Shown piece after piece: positions 1 to 10,506 of a DNA stretch of 64,000 bases. How positions within the stretch are numbered: the stretch's first letter is position 1; each line of letters opens with the position of its first letter. The translations under genes were made by a program, and so were the position numbers. The stretch lies in the NCBI RefSeq assembly GCF_040790665.1, contig NZ_CP160849.1:1240001-1304000 (forward strand). The letters are read 5' to 3'. Origin of the DNA: Sulfitobacter pontiacus. GTDB taxonomy: Bacteria; Pseudomonadota; Alphaproteobacteria; Rhodobacterales; Rhodobacteraceae. A model generated the notes under the pieces. That model made no database searches and had not been told where the DNA came from. It saw nothing but the letters and a program-made list of their open reading frames with translations.

Positions 1-1223
1 CGCAACCCGGGGATGATGAGCCTGTCTTGTTCTCTTTCTTGTCAGAGACGACGTCGGCCCCGCAAATCTCCTGCGGCATTACGCATACCAATGAAGAAAC
101 ACATCAAATTATTCGCGATAACCTGTCGCGCTCCGCGATGTACGGGGGGCATATCGACGGGGTAGGGCCCCGATACTGCCCATCGATCGAAGATAAAGTT
201 GTCCGCTTCGCTGACAAAACCTCGCACCAAGTTTTCCTGGAGCCTGAGGGTGCCGATGACCACACCATCTACCCCAATGGTATTTCGACCTCGCTGCCTG
301 AGGATGTTCAGCTTGCCTATGTGCGGTCGATGGTTGGGTTGGAAAATGTAGAAATCATCCAGCCCGGTTATGCGATTGAATATGACTATGTCGACCCCCG
401 GGCCCTTGATCTGGCCCTTTCCGTGAGGACTGTGGCTGGCCTATATCTCGCTGGTCAGATCAACGGGACCACCGGCTATGAAGAAGCTGCAGCACAAGGT
501 TTGGTTGCCGGATTGAACGCGGCACTTGCAGCACAGGGTAAAGAGCCGGTGACGTTCAGCCGCGCCGATAGCTATATTGGCGTGATGATTGATGACCTGA
601 CCACCCGGGGTGTGACAGAGCCCTATCGCATGTTCACCTCTCGCGCCGAATTCCGGTTGTCGCTTCGTGCTGATAACGCTGACCAGCGCCTCACGCCATT
701 GGCGATTGCCTTGGGCTGCGTATCGCAAGAACGGATTGCGCATTTTAACGCCAAAATGGCCAAGATCGACGCGGCGATGGCAGAACTCACGAAAACGCCC
801 TATGCATCAAAGGCGATCGAGGCGGCAGGGATCAAGGTCAGCCAAGACGGAACGAAGCGGACCGGTTTCCAACTGTTGGCATTTCCGGATGTGACATTCG
901 AGCAGATCGTTTTGATTAATCCAGCGCTTGAAACGGTAGAACCCGAAATTCGCCGTCAGGTCGAGCGGGATGCGCTATATGCAAACTATATCGCGCGTCA
1001 GCAACGGGATATCGACCTCCTCCAGAAGGACGAGGCGCATGTTATTCCCGCGAATTTTGATTATGAAGCCATCGACGGGCTGTCAAATGAGCTTACCTCG
1101 AAGCTTTCGCTGACACGCCCGACCAACCTCGCACAGGCGGCCCGAATTGACGGTATGACGCCCTCGGCCTTGACGCTGCTTCTGTCTCATCTCAAGCGCG
1201 GCAGCCAGAAGAAGTCTGCATGA
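1..1223 (+). CDS. mnmG: MnmG (GidA), tRNA uridine-5-carboxymethylaminomethyl modification enzyme, 3' part
   Basis: FAD-dependent enzyme that, with MnmE, adds the carboxymethylaminomethyl group to wobble uridine-34 of certain tRNAs in the cytoplasm. The open frame runs in from before base 1 (codons from base 3 read [12 protein letters not shown]), so the gene is cut by the window edge and the TTG at 27 is not a start. The visible 406 or so residues hold the family's C-terminal two thirds: the [13 protein letters not shown] stretch, the FAD-binding [16 protein letters not shown] region, the [14 protein letters not shown] motif and the helical C-terminal domain that contacts MnmE and tRNA. The stop overlaps the rsmG start by four bases (ATGA), so the two are probably translationally coupled. 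Identity is near certain. Confidence 0.97.
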   Translation, partial: QPGDDEPVLFSFLSETTSAPQISCGITHTNEETHQIIRDNLSRSAMYGGHIDGVGPRYCPSIEDKVVRFADKTSHQVFLEPEGADDHTIYPNGISTSLPEDVQLAYVRSMVGLENVEIIQPGYAIEYDYVDPRALDLALSVRTVAGLYLAGQINGTTGYEEAAAQGLVAGLNAALAAQGKEPVTFSRADSYIGVMIDDLTTRGVTEPYRMFTSRAEFRLSLRADNADQRLTPLAIALGCVSQERIAHFNAKMAKIDAAMAELTKTPYASKAIEAAGIKVSQDGTKRTGFQLLAFPDVTFEQIVLINPALETVEPEIRRQVERDALYANYIARQQRDIDLLQKDEAHVIPANFDYEAIDGLSNELTSKLSLTRPTNLAQAARIDGMTPSALTLLLSHLKRGSQKKSA

Positions 1224-1828
1224 TGAGCACCTTTGAAGAGGATGTTTCACGTGAAACATTGGAGAAGCTTCAGCATTTCTCGCAATTGGTCGAGAAATGG
1301 ACCGCGAAGATTAATCTGATTTCCAAGCCGAGCGTCCCCGAGATGTGGGAGCGTCACATTTTGGATTCTCTACAAGTCTATACCCACGCGCCCAATGCGG
1401 GCCATTGGGTAGATCTTGGAAGCGGTGGCGGTTTTCCGGCAATTGTCGTAGCGCTGATGTCGCAGCAAGACGAGCGTGCGACGAAATTTACCTTGGTCGA
1501 AAGCGACCAGCGTAAATGCGCGTTCCTGAGAACAGCCATTCGGGAGCTTGAGCTGAACGCAACAGTGGCGAACGCGCGGATTGAAGCGATTGAGCCCTTG
1601 GAAGCAGACGTTCTAAGCGCGCGGGCGCTGTCCGACTTGACTGCTTTGCTCGGCTTTGCAGATCGCCATCTGTTACCCTCCGGCACTGCGCTTTTCCCGA
1701 AGGGGGAGAACTGGCGCGCAGAGGATGCCGCAGCGAAAGAGACGTGGGCATATACCTGCGACGCGATCCAAAGCCAGACGAACCCATCCGCCGCAATTCT
1801 TAAGATCAAGGAAATCAAACATGTCTGA
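1220..1828 (+). CDS. rsmG: RsmG (GidB), 16S rRNA 7-methylguanosine methyltransferase
   Basis: SAM-dependent methyltransferase that methylates G527 (E. coli numbering) of 16S rRNA. The 202-residue product has the usual family length. SAM motif I is visible as [16 protein letters not shown], followed by [14 protein letters not shown] and the late NARIE and ARALSDL motifs typical of GidB. It lies between mnmG (four-base overlap) and parA (eight-base overlap), the common alphaproteobacterial order near the origin. The codons for residues 8-13 (EDVSRE) are built from a perfect parS site, so this coding sequence also serves as a partition site. Confidence 0.96.
   Translation: MMSTFEEDVSRETLEKLQHFSQLVEKWTAKINLISKPSVPEMWERHILDSLQVYTHAPNAGHWVDLGSGGGFPAIVVALMSQQDERATKFTLVESDQRKCAFLRTAIRELELNATVANARIEAIEPLEADVLSARALSDLTALLGFADRHLLPSGTALFPKGENWRAEDAAAKETWAYTCDAIQSQTNPSAAILKIKEIKHV
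1243..1258. promoter_or_regulatory. parS: parS centromere-like site, perfect 16-bp palindrome
   Basis: The sequence TGTTTCACGTGAAACA is identical to the consensus ParB-binding parS palindrome known from Bacillus and Caulobacter. It lies inside the rsmG coding region, about 1.4 kb upstream of parB. ParB loads here as a CTP-dependent clamp and spreads; ParA then moves the complex. I found no second perfect copy in the window, only weak partial matches. Confidence 0.95.
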
Positions 1829-2621
1829 TCTGTCTCGACCTTCGGGGCCCAAAATTATTGCGATAGCGAACCAGAAGGGTGGGGTGGGCAAAACCACGAC
1901 GACGATCAACCTCGCGGCGGCTCTGGTTGAGCAGAAGCAGCGCGTTTTGGTGATTGACCTTGATCCGCAGGGCAACGCGTCAACTGGTCTGGGTATTGAA
2001 CTGGATGATCGGGAATTTACAACCTACGAGCTTTTGCTTGAGGATATCGACCTTGATCAAGTGATTATGACGACCGAGACAGAGGGCCTGCATATCGTTG
2101 CCGCCACTGTCGATCTCAGTTCCGCAGATATGGAATTGATCGCCAATGAGAAACGTAGTTTTCTTCTTCACGACGCCCTGCGGCAGACGCAGATGGACAG
2201 CTACGCCTTCGACTACATTCTGATTGATTGCCCGCCATCGCTGAACTTGCTGACAGTGAACGCGATGATTGCGGCGCATTCTGTGCTTGTCCCGCTACAA
2301 AGCGAGTTTTTCGCGCTTGAAGGATTGTCGCAGTTGATGCTGACCATCCGCGAAGTGCGCCAGAGCGGGAACAAGGATCTGCGGATCGAAGGAATTTTGC
2401 TGACGATGTATGATCAGCGGAACAACCTGTCGCAACAGGTTGAGCAGGACGCCCGAAGCAATTTGGGCGAACTGGTATATAGGACCGTTATTCCGCGCAA
2501 CGTACGGGTCAGTGAGGCACCCAGTTACGCGATGCCGGTTCTAAGTTACGATAGCGGGTCGAAAGGTGCCAAAGCGTACCGCGATCTGGCGAAAGAAGTA
2601 CTGGCAAATAGTGCCGTATAA
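1821..2621 (+). CDS. parA: ParA chromosome-partitioning ATPase
   Basis: Walker-type ATPase (also called Soj) that binds nucleoid DNA non-specifically and pulls ParB-parS complexes apart. The deviant Walker A motif KGGVGKTT is at residues 19-26, and the second conserved motif, IDLDPQGNASTGLG, follows at about 46-59. IDCPPSLNLLTVNA is the Walker B region. The 266-residue length fits chromosomal ParA. The ATG at 1821 overlaps the rsmG stop by eight bases and was preferred over a longer in-frame extension starting inside rsmG, because family proteins begin just before the P-loop. parB follows after 15 bases. Confidence 0.97.
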   Translation: MSDLSRPSGPKIIAIANQKGGVGKTTTTINLAAALVEQKQRVLVIDLDPQGNASTGLGIELDDREFTTYELLLEDIDLDQVIMTTETEGLHIVAATVDLSSADMELIANEKRSFLLHDALRQTQMDSYAFDYILIDCPPSLNLLTVNAMIAAHSVLVPLQSEFFALEGLSQLMLTIREVRQSGNKDLRIEGILLTMYDQRNNLSQQVEQDARSNLGELVYRTVIPRNVRVSEAPSYAMPVLSYDSGSKGAKAYRDLAKEVLANSAV

Positions 2622-2636
2622 ATAAGGGGTCAGGCA

Positions 2637-3524
2637 ATGGCAGATAAAGACAAACGGCGCGGCTTGGGTCGAGGATTGTCGGCTTTGATGGCGGACGTAG
2701 CGGAGACACAAACGGTGGCATCAGAAGGCGCGGCGGAACAGTATGTTCCTATTGAAAAGATTTCTCCCAATCCGGAGCAGCCGCGCAAGCGGTTTGATCC
2801 GCAGGACTTGGATGATCTTGCAAGCTCTATCCGCGAAAAGGGCGTTATCCAGCCGCTGATCGTACGCCGCCGTGATGATGGGACGTTCGAGATTGTCGCG
2901 GGTGAACGCCGTTGGCGCGCGTCGCAGATGGCACAGCTGCATGAACTTCCGATCATCGTGCGCGAGTTCACCGATGTCGAAGTTCTCGAAGTTGCGATTA
3001 TCGAAAACATCCAACGGGCGGACCTCAATTCAATCGAGGAAGCGGCGGGCTATCGTCAGCTGATGGACCGTTTTGGCCACACGCAAGAGAAGATGGCCGA
3101 AGCCTTGGGTAAAAGCCGCAGTCATATCGCGAACTTGCTGCGCTTGCTGAACTTGCCCGAAAATGTTCTGGAAATGGTGCGTCAGGGGGACCTGACAGCG
3201 GGTCACGCCCGGACCTTGGTGCCGTCGAAGAACCCTGAAAAGCTGGCCAAACAGATTATCGCCGGTGGCTTGTCGGTGCGCGCGGCCGAGGCGCTGATCA
3301 AGAAAGAGCAGCAAGCCGAGAATGAAGGTCCAAACAAGCGGGCGGCCAAATCCTCGAGCGAAAAAGACGCGGATACCCGCGCGCTTGAAGGGGATCTGTC
3401 AGCGAACCTCGGTTTGAAGGTAACCCTGAACCACAAGCCGGGGCAGGAGGCGGGCCAGATGGTGCTGCACTACACAACGATGGACGAGCTGGACGAGCTT
3501 TGCCAACGTCTGTCGGCCTCTTAA
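2637..3524 (+). CDS. parB: ParB chromosome-partitioning protein, parS-binding CTPase
   Basis: Binds parS, hydrolyses CTP and forms the partition complex moved by ParA. The N-terminus carries the RRGLGRGLSALM motif (residues 7-18), the ParA-contacting segment. The ParB/Srx CTPase fold follows, with the GERRWRA motif at 89-95, then the helix-turn-helix DNA-binding domain (KMAEALGKSRSHIANLLRLL region) and a C-terminal dimerisation domain. Length 295 residues is typical. AAGGGG before the ATG is a fair ribosome site. The 3' end overlaps the convergent hemW gene by four bases. Confidence 0.97.
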   Translation: MADKDKRRGLGRGLSALMADVAETQTVASEGAAEQYVPIEKISPNPEQPRKRFDPQDLDDLASSIREKGVIQPLIVRRRDDGTFEIVAGERRWRASQMAQLHELPIIVREFTDVEVLEVAIIENIQRADLNSIEEAAGYRQLMDRFGHTQEKMAEALGKSRSHIANLLRLLNLPENVLEMVRQGDLTAGHARTLVPSKNPEKLAKQIIAGGLSVRAAEALIKKEQQAENEGPNKRAAKSSSEKDADTRALEGDLSANLGLKVTLNHKPGQEAGQMVLHYTTMDELDELCQRLSAS

Positions 3525-4678
3525 TCCGACAAAAGCTCGGCCAGGATCGCGTTTAGCACCATAAAGCCCTGATCCGTCACATAAAGCTGGTCTTTATCCC
3601 TAGAAATCATCCCGATGTCCTGCATCTGGGTGATTTTTTTTGTCGAAAGCGGTGCGCCGGAAAGCGCCTCGTACCGGCGCAGGTCCACGCCTTCTTTCAG
3701 ACGAAGCCCCATCATCAGAAACTCGCTCCCCTGATCTTCGGTCGTCAAAAGCTCGCGGGGCTTTTCGGTGGCGCCGCTGGCAGCAGCGTCAAGCCAGCGT
3801 TTGGGGTTGCTAAAACATTCGGTCGCAAAGCGATTGCCATTTTGGGTCAGGCGTCCGTGGGCCCCCGGACCGATGCCAAGATAATCACCATAGCGCCAGT
3901 AGATCAGATTGTGCCGCGACTGCGCCCCGTCGCGGGCGTGGTTCGATACCTCGTAAGAGGGCATCGCCATCTCGCCGCAAATATCCTGAGTGGCCGCATA
4001 CATATCGGCACCAAGATCATCGCTGGGCAGTCCGCGTAGTTTTCCCACCGCATAACGATCGCCAAATGCGGTGCCTTGTTCGATGGTCAGTTGATACAGC
4101 GACATATGGTCTATCGCTAGCGTTAGGGCCTGTTTCAGCTCGGTCTGCCAGTCGGGCAAGCTCTGGTTCTGGCGGCCATAGATCAGATCAAAGCTGACGC
4201 GTTCAAAGGTGTTGCGGGCGATGTCAAAAGCGGCAAGCCCTTCGCCAACCGTATGGATGCGGCCCAGACGTTTCAGGTCCGCGTCATTCAAGGCCTGTAT
4301 CCCCATTGAAATACGGTTGACGCCCGCCTGTCGGAAGGCCGCAAAACGGTCGGCTTCAACCGAACCGGGGTTCGCCTCGAGCGTGATTTCCAAATCATTG
4401 GCCGTGGGCCACAGTCGACGGATCGCGGCGATGACATCAGCGACGACATCGGGGTCCATCAGACTGGGGGTGCCACCGCCGAAAAAGACGGCGTTCAAGA
4501 CGCGTCCTTGGGTTTCGGCGGCGCCGCGTTCAAGCTCTGCCAGATAGGCATCGCGCCAGGCCCGTTGGTCGATTGTGCGACTAACATGGCTGTTAAAGTC
4601 ACAATAGGGGCACTTCGCCTCGCAAAACGGCCAATGGATATAAAGGCCAAAGCCCCCCTGGCGCCAATCCTCAGTCAA
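3521..4678 (-). CDS. hemW: HemW-like radical SAM protein (heme chaperone family)
   Basis: Radical SAM enzyme family formerly annotated as oxygen-independent coproporphyrinogen III oxidase; HemW members bind heme and are proposed to deliver it to respiratory proteins. The 4Fe-4S cluster cysteines are C19, C23 and C26 (CEAKCPYCDF), followed by the GGGTPSLM motif. The C-terminal HemW domain includes SRHNLIYWRYGDYLGIGPGA. At 385 residues it matches HemW rather than the longer true HemN. It is the last gene of a minus-strand run rph-rdgB-hemW in which consecutive genes overlap by 4 to 8 bases. Whether it is a chaperone or has oxidase activity cannot be told from sequence. Confidence 0.92.
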   Translation of the reverse strand: MTEDWRQGGFGLYIHWPFCEAKCPYCDFNSHVSRTIDQRAWRDAYLAELERGAAETQGRVLNAVFFGGGTPSLMDPDVVADVIAAIRRLWPTANDLEITLEANPGSVEADRFAAFRQAGVNRISMGIQALNDADLKRLGRIHTVGEGLAAFDIARNTFERVSFDLIYGRQNQSLPDWQTELKQALTLAIDHMSLYQLTIEQGTAFGDRYAVGKLRGLPSDDLGADMYAATQDICGEMAMPSYEVSNHARDGAQSRHNLIYWRYGDYLGIGPGAHGRLTQNGNRFATECFSNPKRWLDAAASGATEKPRELLTTEDQGSEFLMMGLRLKEGVDLRRYEALSGAPLSTKKITQMQDIGMISRDKDQLYVTDQGFMVLNAILAELLSD

Positions 4679-5282
4679 AGCAGGCAGAGATCAGTTTGGC
4701 GAAAGCGTCCGCACGGTGGCTGATTGCGTTCTTGGCGACGGCGGACATTTCGCCAAAGGTCTGCTCGTGCCCGTCGGGTTGGAACATCGGGTCATAGCCG
4801 TGACCGATGTCGCCGCGGATCGGCCAGACAAGCGTGCCGTTCACGCGGCCTTCGAAAACCTCTTCATGTCCGTCGGGCCAGACCAATACCAATGTCGCGC
4901 AGAACCGCGCGCGGCGCGGGTGGGGGGCGTTTGCCTCTTCCAGCAACCTGTAGGTCTTGGTCATTGCCATGACGAAATCGCGGCCGTTGGGCGTTTCGGA
5001 CCAATCGGCGGTATAGACGCCGGGGGCATTGTCCAGCGCTTCGACCTCGATCCCGGAGTCATCTGCCAGCGCGGGAAGGCCCGTCGCCGCGACCGCCGCA
5101 CGTGCTTTGATGCGGGCGTTGCCGATGAAAGTGTTTTCGGTTTCCTCCGGCTCGCCTAGATTCATCTCGGCGGCACCTTTGACGGCGACGCCGAAGGGGG
5201 CGAAAAGCTCGGTCATTTCCTGCAGCTTGCCAGCGTTGTGGGTGGCGACCAGGATCTGGTCGCCGGTGAATTTACGGGTCAT
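4671..5282 (-). CDS. rdgB: RdgB/HAM1 non-canonical purine NTP pyrophosphatase
   Basis: Hydrolyses ITP, dITP and XTP to monophosphates, keeping deaminated purines out of DNA and RNA. The family signature is clear: [11 protein letters not shown] near residues 13-23, [33 protein letters not shown] with the catalytic aspartates, and the C-terminal [10 protein letters not shown]. Length 203 residues is standard. It overlaps hemW by eight bases and rph by four, so the three are surely one transcript. The rph-rdgB pairing is common in bacteria. Confidence 0.96.
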   Translation of the reverse strand: MTRKFTGDQILVATHNAGKLQEMTELFAPFGVAVKGAAEMNLGEPEETENTFIGNARIKARAAVAATGLPALADDSGIEVEALDNAPGVYTADWSETPNGRDFVMAMTKTYRLLEEANAPHPRRARFCATLVLVWPDGHEEVFEGRVNGTLVWPIRGDIGHGYDPMFQPDGHEQTFGEMSAVAKNAISHRADAFAKLISACFD

Positions 5283-5992
5283 GCGGTGGCTGCCTTCTGC
5301 TTCTCGACCAGCTCTGCCACGCCCTTTTCGGCGAGGTCCATCAGCTGGTTCATCTGGTCGCGCGAATAGGTGGAGCCTTCGGCGCTCATCTGGATCTCGA
5401 TCAATTTGCCGGTGCCGGTCATAATAAAGTTACCGTCCACGCCTGCTTCGGAATCCTCGGGGTAATCGAGGTCAAGCACGGGCTGGCCCGCATAGATGCC
5501 GCAGCTGATCGCGGCGACCGGATCGACCAGCGGGTCGCTGACCACGTCGCCCGCCTTCATCAGCTTGTTCACCGCCAGTTTCAACGCGACCCAACCCCCC
5601 GTGATAGAGGCACAACGCGTGCCGCCGTCGGCCTGCAGCACGTCGCAGTCGATGGTGATCTGACGTTCGCCCAGGGCGCTACGATCCACGCCGGCGCGCA
5701 GGGCGCGACCGATAAGGCGTTGAATTTCAACGGTACGCCCCCCTTGTTTGCCCATTGCCGCCTCGCGGCGCATACGGGTGTTGGTGGCACGGGGCAGCAT
5801 GCCGTATTCCGCCGTGACCCAGCCCAGACCGGAGCCTTTGATGAAGGGCGGCACGCGGTCCTCGATCGTGGCGGTACACAGCACATGGGTGTCGCCCATC
5901 TTGATCAGGGCCGATCCTTCGGCGTGTTTGGTGAATCCCGTTTCAATCGATACGGCACGCAGTTCGTCAAGTTTCCGACCAGAGGGGCGCAT
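5279..5992 (-). CDS. rph: Ribonuclease PH
   Basis: Phosphorolytic 3'-to-5' exoribonuclease that trims tRNA precursor 3' ends. The start begins [12 protein letters not shown], exactly where the family starts. AAGGAA sits seven bases before this ATG, so it was chosen over in-frame codons at 6010 and 6100. Visible family blocks are [30 protein letters not shown] and [18 protein letters not shown]. The 237-residue length is typical. It is first in the rph-rdgB-hemW transcript and is divergent from hrcA across about 100 bases. Confidence 0.96.
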   Translation of the reverse strand: MRPSGRKLDELRAVSIETGFTKHAEGSALIKMGDTHVLCTATIEDRVPPFIKGSGLGWVTAEYGMLPRATNTRMRREAAMGKQGGRTVEIQRLIGRALRAGVDRSALGERQITIDCDVLQADGGTRCASITGGWVALKLAVNKLMKAGDVVSDPLVDPVAAISCGIYAGQPVLDLDYPEDSEAGVDGNFIMTGTGKLIEIQMSAEGSTYSRDQMNQLMDLAEKGVAELVEKQKAATA

Positions 5993-6055
5993 AGCTATTT
6001 CCTTTTCCATTTGCCATTGGGGATAACTCTGCGTTGCGGCGCGATGCAACCCCGA

Positions 6056-6084
6056 TTGACGTTTGCCCCCTGTCGCACATACTT
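6056..6084 (+). promoter_or_regulatory. Candidate promoter for hrcA-grpE
   Basis: TTGACG at 6056-6061 and ATACTT at 6079-6084 are separated by 17 bases in the rph/hrcA divergent region. A transcript from here would begin within a few bases of the hrcA ATG at 6093, where I see no Shine-Dalgarno sequence, so a nearly leaderless message is possible. The -10 match is poor. Confidence 0.35.
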
Positions 6085-6092
6085 CTCCCACT

Positions 6093-7157
6093 ATGGACAA
6101 AACACCGACAGTTTTAGACGAGATGAACGACCGCTCGCGCGAGGTGTTCCGCCGCGTGGTCGAAGGCTATCTGGCGAATGGCGATCCCGTGGGGTCGCGC
6201 ACGCTGACCCGGGATTTCAGCGAAAAGGTCAGCGCGGCGACGATCCGTAATGTGATGCAGGATCTTGAATATATGGGCCTGCTCGGCAGCCCCCATGTCA
6301 GCGCGGGTCGTATCCCGACGCAGATGGGCCTGCGCATGTTCGTCGACGGCATGATCGAGATCGGCGATCCAACCGAGACGGACCGTGAAAAGATCGACGC
6401 GACCGTTGGCAGCAACAACGCCGATGTCAGCGGCATTCTTGATCGGGTGGGGTCGGCGCTGTCCGGCGTGACCCAGGGTGCCTCGCTTGTGCTGACGCCC
6501 AAACACGAGGCGCCGATCAAGCATATCGAATTTGTTTCACTGTCTCACGATAGAGCGCTGGTCGTTCTGGTCTTTTCCGACGGTCACGTGGAGAACCGGT
6601 TGTTCACACCGCCGCCGGGCCAGACCCCCAGCAGCATGCGTGAAGCCGCGAATTTCCTGAATGCGCTGGTCGAGGGGAAAACCATCTCGGAATTGCAGCG
6701 CACCATCGCGCATGAGATCAGCCAGCGGCGCCAACAGATCGACGTTCTGGCGCAGCAGCTTGTCGAAAGCGGTCTAGCGCTGTGGCAGGGCGAAGGGGAA
6801 TCCCCCGAGCGGTTGATCGTGCGCGGACGGTCGAATCTGATCAACACCGAAGGCGAGGCCGAGAACGTCGAATTGATCCGCCAGCTGTTTGACGACCTTG
6901 AACGCAAGCGGGACATCGCGGAATTCCTCGAATTGGCCGACGCGGGCGACGGTGTGCGCATTTTTATTGGTTCTGAGAATAAACTTTTTTCACTTTCGGG
7001 TTCCTCTCTGGTCGTTTCCCCTTATATGAACGCTGATCGTAAGGTGATCGGGGCAGTCGGTGTGATCGGCCCCACGCGCCTTAATTATGGACGTATCGTG
7101 CCGATTGTGAATTACACGGCGCAGCTGGTTGGAAAGCTGATTTCGAACCGCAGCTAG
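6093..7157 (+). CDS. hrcA: HrcA heat-inducible transcription repressor
   Basis: Represses chaperone genes by binding the CIRCE operator; heat releases it through GroE titration. The N-terminal winged helix carries [13 protein letters not shown] and [18 protein letters not shown] blocks, followed by [20 protein letters not shown], a strong family signature. The remainder is the GAF-like and dimerisation region, ending with [20 protein letters not shown]. The ATG at 6093 gives 354 residues, the usual size; the upstream TTG at 6063 would add an atypical leader. grpE follows after nine bases, and this hrcA-grpE order is widely conserved. I did not find a CIRCE element in this window. Confidence 0.96.
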   Translation: MDKTPTVLDEMNDRSREVFRRVVEGYLANGDPVGSRTLTRDFSEKVSAATIRNVMQDLEYMGLLGSPHVSAGRIPTQMGLRMFVDGMIEIGDPTETDREKIDATVGSNNADVSGILDRVGSALSGVTQGASLVLTPKHEAPIKHIEFVSLSHDRALVVLVFSDGHVENRLFTPPPGQTPSSMREAANFLNALVEGKTISELQRTIAHEISQRRQQIDVLAQQLVESGLALWQGEGESPERLIVRGRSNLINTEGEAENVELIRQLFDDLERKRDIAEFLELADAGDGVRIFIGSENKLFSLSGSSLVVSPYMNADRKVIGAVGVIGPTRLNYGRIVPIVNYTAQLVGKLISNRS

Positions 7158-7166
7158 AGGTGAATT

Positions 7167-7730
7167 ATGGCAGAGCCGAAAGAGAACGAATTTCTGGATG
7201 ATATCGATGACGCAGAGGCCGAAGCCTATGCCGACGAGATGTCCGAGATTGACGACGAAGCGCTGGAACTGGACGAATTGCGTGCCGAGCGTGACCAGCT
7301 GAAAGACCGTTTCATGCGGGCCCTGGCCGACGCAGAGAACGCGCGCAAACGGTCTGACAAGGACCGTCGCGAGGCGGAAAACTATGGCGGGTCGAAACTG
7401 GCGCGCGACATGCTGCCGGTCTACGACAATATGAAACGCGCCCTGGAAGCCGCTACAGAAGAGCAGCGCACCATTTCCGGCCCATTGCTGGAAGGGATCG
7501 AACTGACGATGCGCGAGTTGCTGAGCGTGTTCAAGAAGCACGGCATCGAAGTCATCTCGCCAGCAGTGGGTGACAAGTTCGATCCGCAGCATCATCAGGC
7601 GATGTTCGAGGCGCCCGTGCCAGATACCAAAGCAGGCGATATCATCCAGGTCGCCGCCGAAGGTTTCATGTTGCACGACCGTCTGCTGCGTCCGGCGCAG
7701 GTCGGCGTTTCCTCTACCCCCGCAGGGTAA
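7167..7730 (+). CDS. grpE: GrpE nucleotide exchange factor for DnaK
   Basis: Homodimeric co-chaperone that releases ADP from DnaK. The 187-residue protein begins with an acidic, glutamate-rich tail (about residues 1-40) predicted to form the long helix, followed by RFMRALADAENARKRSDKDR, typical of the coiled coil. The beta domain follows, with GIEVISPAVGDKFDPQHHQAM and the C-terminal GFMLHDRLLRPAQVGVS. AGAGGTGA lies just before the start. It is co-transcribed with hrcA and convergent with mutS. Confidence 0.97.
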   Translation: MAEPKENEFLDDIDDAEAEAYADEMSEIDDEALELDELRAERDQLKDRFMRALADAENARKRSDKDRREAENYGGSKLARDMLPVYDNMKRALEAATEEQRTISGPLLEGIELTMRELLSVFKKHGIEVISPAVGDKFDPQHHQAMFEAPVPDTKAGDIIQVAAEGFMLHDRLLRPAQVGVSSTPAG

Positions 7731-7785
7731 ACGCTCGGGATAGAGCGGCCCTTCGGGGAGGATTTAACACCATTTGGAAGCGAGG

Positions 7786-7810
7786 GAGGCGGTCAGTTTT
7801 TGGCCGCCTC
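7786..7810. terminator. Weak hairpin between convergent grpE and mutS
   Basis: GAGGCGG (7786-7792) pairs with CCGCCTC (7804-7810) across an 11-base loop that contains the mutS stop. TTTC follows on the plus strand, so it may stop grpE transcription. The U-tract is short; this is a tentative call. Confidence 0.35.
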
Positions 7811-10438
7811 TTTCAATTTATAGAGCAGGTCGAGCGCTTCACGTGGAGAGAGCTCGTCGGGGATAATCTCGGCCAGCGTTTCTTCGAGCTTGGAGCTTTG
7901 TTTGGGTTGGGGCGCAGGTGCCGGTGCCACGGCAAACAGGGGCAGGTCGTCGATCAGGGTTTTCTGCGTCGCGCCGCCTTCGCGTTCGCCCTTTTCCAAC
8001 GCTTCAAGCACGACGCGTGCGCGCGCGATGACGGAAGGCGGCAGGCCGGCCAATTGCGCGACCTGCACACCGTAGGACCGATCGGCGGCGCCTTTGCGGA
8101 CCTCGTGCAGGAAGATCACCTCTCCGTCCCATTCCTTGACCGCGACGGTGGCGTTATCGACCCCGCCCAGCTTGTTCGAAAGCGCGGTCATTTCATGGTA
8201 GTGTGTGGCGAACAATGCGCGAGAGCGGTTGATATCGTGCAGATGTTCCAGCGTGGCCCAGGCGATGGACAAGCCGTCATAGGTCGCCGTGCCGCGCCCG
8301 ATTTCATCCAGGATCACAAGCGCACGGTCATCCGCCTGATTGAGGATTGCGGCGGTTTCGACCATTTCGACCATAAACGTGGAACGGCCCCGTGCCAGAT
8401 CGTCAGAGGCGCCGACCCGGCTGAAAATCTGGCTGATCAGGCCGATGTGCGCGCTGGCGGCAGGCACGTAGCTGCCCATTTGCGCCATCAGGGCGATGAT
8501 CGCATTCTGCCGCAGGAAGGTCGATTTACCCGCCATGTTAGGGCCGGTCAGCAGCCAGATATTCGCGTTGTCGCCATCGGCCGACAGGGTGCAATCATTG
8601 GCGATAAAGGGGCTGCCGGATTGCTGGGCCAAGGCGCGTTCCACGACCGGATGGCGGCCCCCCTGAATGTCGAAGGCACGTGAATTATCGACGCGGGGTT
8701 TCACCCAGTTCTCGGACTGCGCCAGATCGGCCAGACCGGTGGCCAGATCAATCTCGGCCAATCCAGCCGAGGCGACACCGATCGGGCCGGAGTGATCCAG
8801 AATCGCGCGTTTCAACGTTTCATAGAGCCGCTTTTCAATCTCCAGCGCGTGGTTGCCCGCGTTGAGGATCTTTGTCTCCATCTCGGACAGGTCCACGGTT
8901 GTGAAACGGACCTGATTGGCGGTGGTCTGACGGTGGATAAAGGTATCGGACAGCGGCGCCGACAGCATTTTCTCGGCGTGGGTCGCTGTGACTTCGGCGA
9001 AATACCCAAGCACGTTGTTGTGTTTGATCTTCAACGTCGAGATACCGGTGAGCGTGATGAAATCCTGCTGCATCTGGGCAATGACGCTGCGGCCTTCGTC
9101 CCGCAGGGTGCGCACCTCGTCCAGCTCGGCGTCATACCCCGGCGCGATAAAGCCGCCGTCGCGGGCCAGCAGGGATGGTTCGGCGATCAGCGCATCGTCG
9201 AGCAGATCAATCAGGCTGTCATGGCCGGTAAGCCCTTTGGCAGCCTGGGCCAGCAGATCGGGCAGGGCGGCGGTTTGCATCTTGTCGGCCAGATGGCTGG
9301 CTTCGGTCAGGCCGTTGCGGATGGCGGCAAGGTCACGGGGGCCGCCACGGTCCAGCGACAGGCGCGACAGGGCGCGGTCCAGATCAGGGACGTTGCGCAG
9401 ATGCTGGCGGATGTCATTGCGGATCGACGGTGTGTCATAGGCAAAGCTGATCGCGTCCAGACGGGATTGAATCGTCTCTAACACCCGGGAAGGTGATGAA
9501 ATGCGCCGTTCCAGCAGCCGGGCGCCACCGGCGGTCACCGTCTTGTCCATAACGGACAACAGCGTGCCGGCGCGACCACCGGTCAGCGCATGTGTCAGTT
9601 CAAGATTGCGACGTGTGGCAGCGTCGATCTGCACGCTGCGGGCCTCGGCCTCTTTCTGCGGCGGGCGCAGGAGGGGGAGTTTGCCCTTCTGTGTAATCTC
9701 GAGATAGTCGATGATCGCGCCCATGGCCGAGAAATCGGCGCGTTCAAAGCTGCCGAAGGCGTCGAGCGACCCGATGCCGAACAGATCGCAGACCCGTTTT
9801 TCAGCGCTGCTGCTGTCAAAGGCAGAGCGTGCGATAGGGGTCAGCGCGATGTCGAAATCAGAGACTAATTCACGTAAATCAGCCTCTTTCGCTTCTGACA
9901 CGATCAGCTCTGACGGGGACAGACGGGCCAGTTCGGGGCCAAGGCGCGACAGGGTCAGGGGCATCACGTGAAACGCACCGGTCGAAATATCGACCCAGGC
10001 CAGCGCATGACCATCGCGGACCTCTGCAAATGCGGCCAGATAGTTGTGGCGCCGCGCTTCGAGCAGGGATTCCTCGGTCAATGTGCCGGGAGTTACAAGC
10101 CGCACGACATCGCGTTTGACCACGGATTTATAGCCGCGTTTCTTCGCCTCCGCCGGGCTTTCCATCTGTTCGCAGACCGCCACGCGGAAGCCTTTGCGGA
10201 TCAGCGTCAGCAAATACCCTTCGGCGGCATGCACCGGAACGCCGCACATGGGGATGTCTTCGCCCCCGTGTTTGCCCCGTTTGGTCAGCGCGATATCCAG
10301 TGCTTCAGCCGCGGCGACGGCATCGTCAAAGAACATCTCGTAAAAATCGCCCATGCGGTAGAACAGCAGCGCTTCGGCGTACTGGGATTTAAGCTCTAGA
10401 TATTGCGCCATCATTGGCGTGATTTTTTCTTCGGTCAC
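7793..10438 (-). CDS. mutS: MutS DNA mismatch-repair ATPase
   Basis: Recognises base mismatches and small loops and recruits MutL. The N-terminal mismatch-binding domain shows [15 protein letters not shown] with the Phe-x-Glu wedge (FYE). The connector, lever and clamp regions follow. The ATPase domain has Walker [10 protein letters not shown] from about residue 632, then [16 protein letters not shown], Walker [21 protein letters not shown] and FATHYHEMT. The C-terminal tail ends with an [18 protein letters not shown] beta-clamp/tetramer-like segment. At 881 residues it is full length. It is transcribed away from maeB, with 159 bases between them. Confidence 0.98.
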   Translation of the reverse strand: MTEEKITPMMAQYLELKSQYAEALLFYRMGDFYEMFFDDAVAAAEALDIALTKRGKHGGEDIPMCGVPVHAAEGYLLTLIRKGFRVAVCEQMESPAEAKKRGYKSVVKRDVVRLVTPGTLTEESLLEARRHNYLAAFAEVRDGHALAWVDISTGAFHVMPLTLSRLGPELARLSPSELIVSEAKEADLRELVSDFDIALTPIARSAFDSSSAEKRVCDLFGIGSLDAFGSFERADFSAMGAIIDYLEITQKGKLPLLRPPQKEAEARSVQIDAATRRNLELTHALTGGRAGTLLSVMDKTVTAGGARLLERRISSPSRVLETIQSRLDAISFAYDTPSIRNDIRQHLRNVPDLDRALSRLSLDRGGPRDLAAIRNGLTEASHLADKMQTAALPDLLAQAAKGLTGHDSLIDLLDDALIAEPSLLARDGGFIAPGYDAELDEVRTLRDEGRSVIAQMQQDFITLTGISTLKIKHNNVLGYFAEVTATHAEKMLSAPLSDTFIHRQTTANQVRFTTVDLSEMETKILNAGNHALEIEKRLYETLKRAILDHSGPIGVASAGLAEIDLATGLADLAQSENWVKPRVDNSRAFDIQGGRHPVVERALAQQSGSPFIANDCTLSADGDNANIWLLTGPNMAGKSTFLRQNAIIALMAQMGSYVPAASAHIGLISQIFSRVGASDDLARGRSTFMVEMVETAAILNQADDRALVILDEIGRGTATYDGLSIAWATLEHLHDINRSRALFATHYHEMTALSNKLGGVDNATVAVKEWDGEVIFLHEVRKGAADRSYGVQVAQLAGLPPSVIARARVVLEALEKGEREGGATQKTLIDDLPLFAVAPAPAPQPKQSSKLEETLAEIIPDELSPREALDLLYKLKEAAKN

Positions 10439-10506
10439 CCTGCGCCCCCGGTTCGAGTTAACGTTGTGTACAAAACCGTGCCTCCGGACGAAAGGGCGGA
10501 CCGGCG

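Noticed and set aside
27..1223. TTG at 27 as the start of a short MnmG
   Set aside because: The frame continues upstream with conserved MnmG residues; the gene is simply cut by the window edge.
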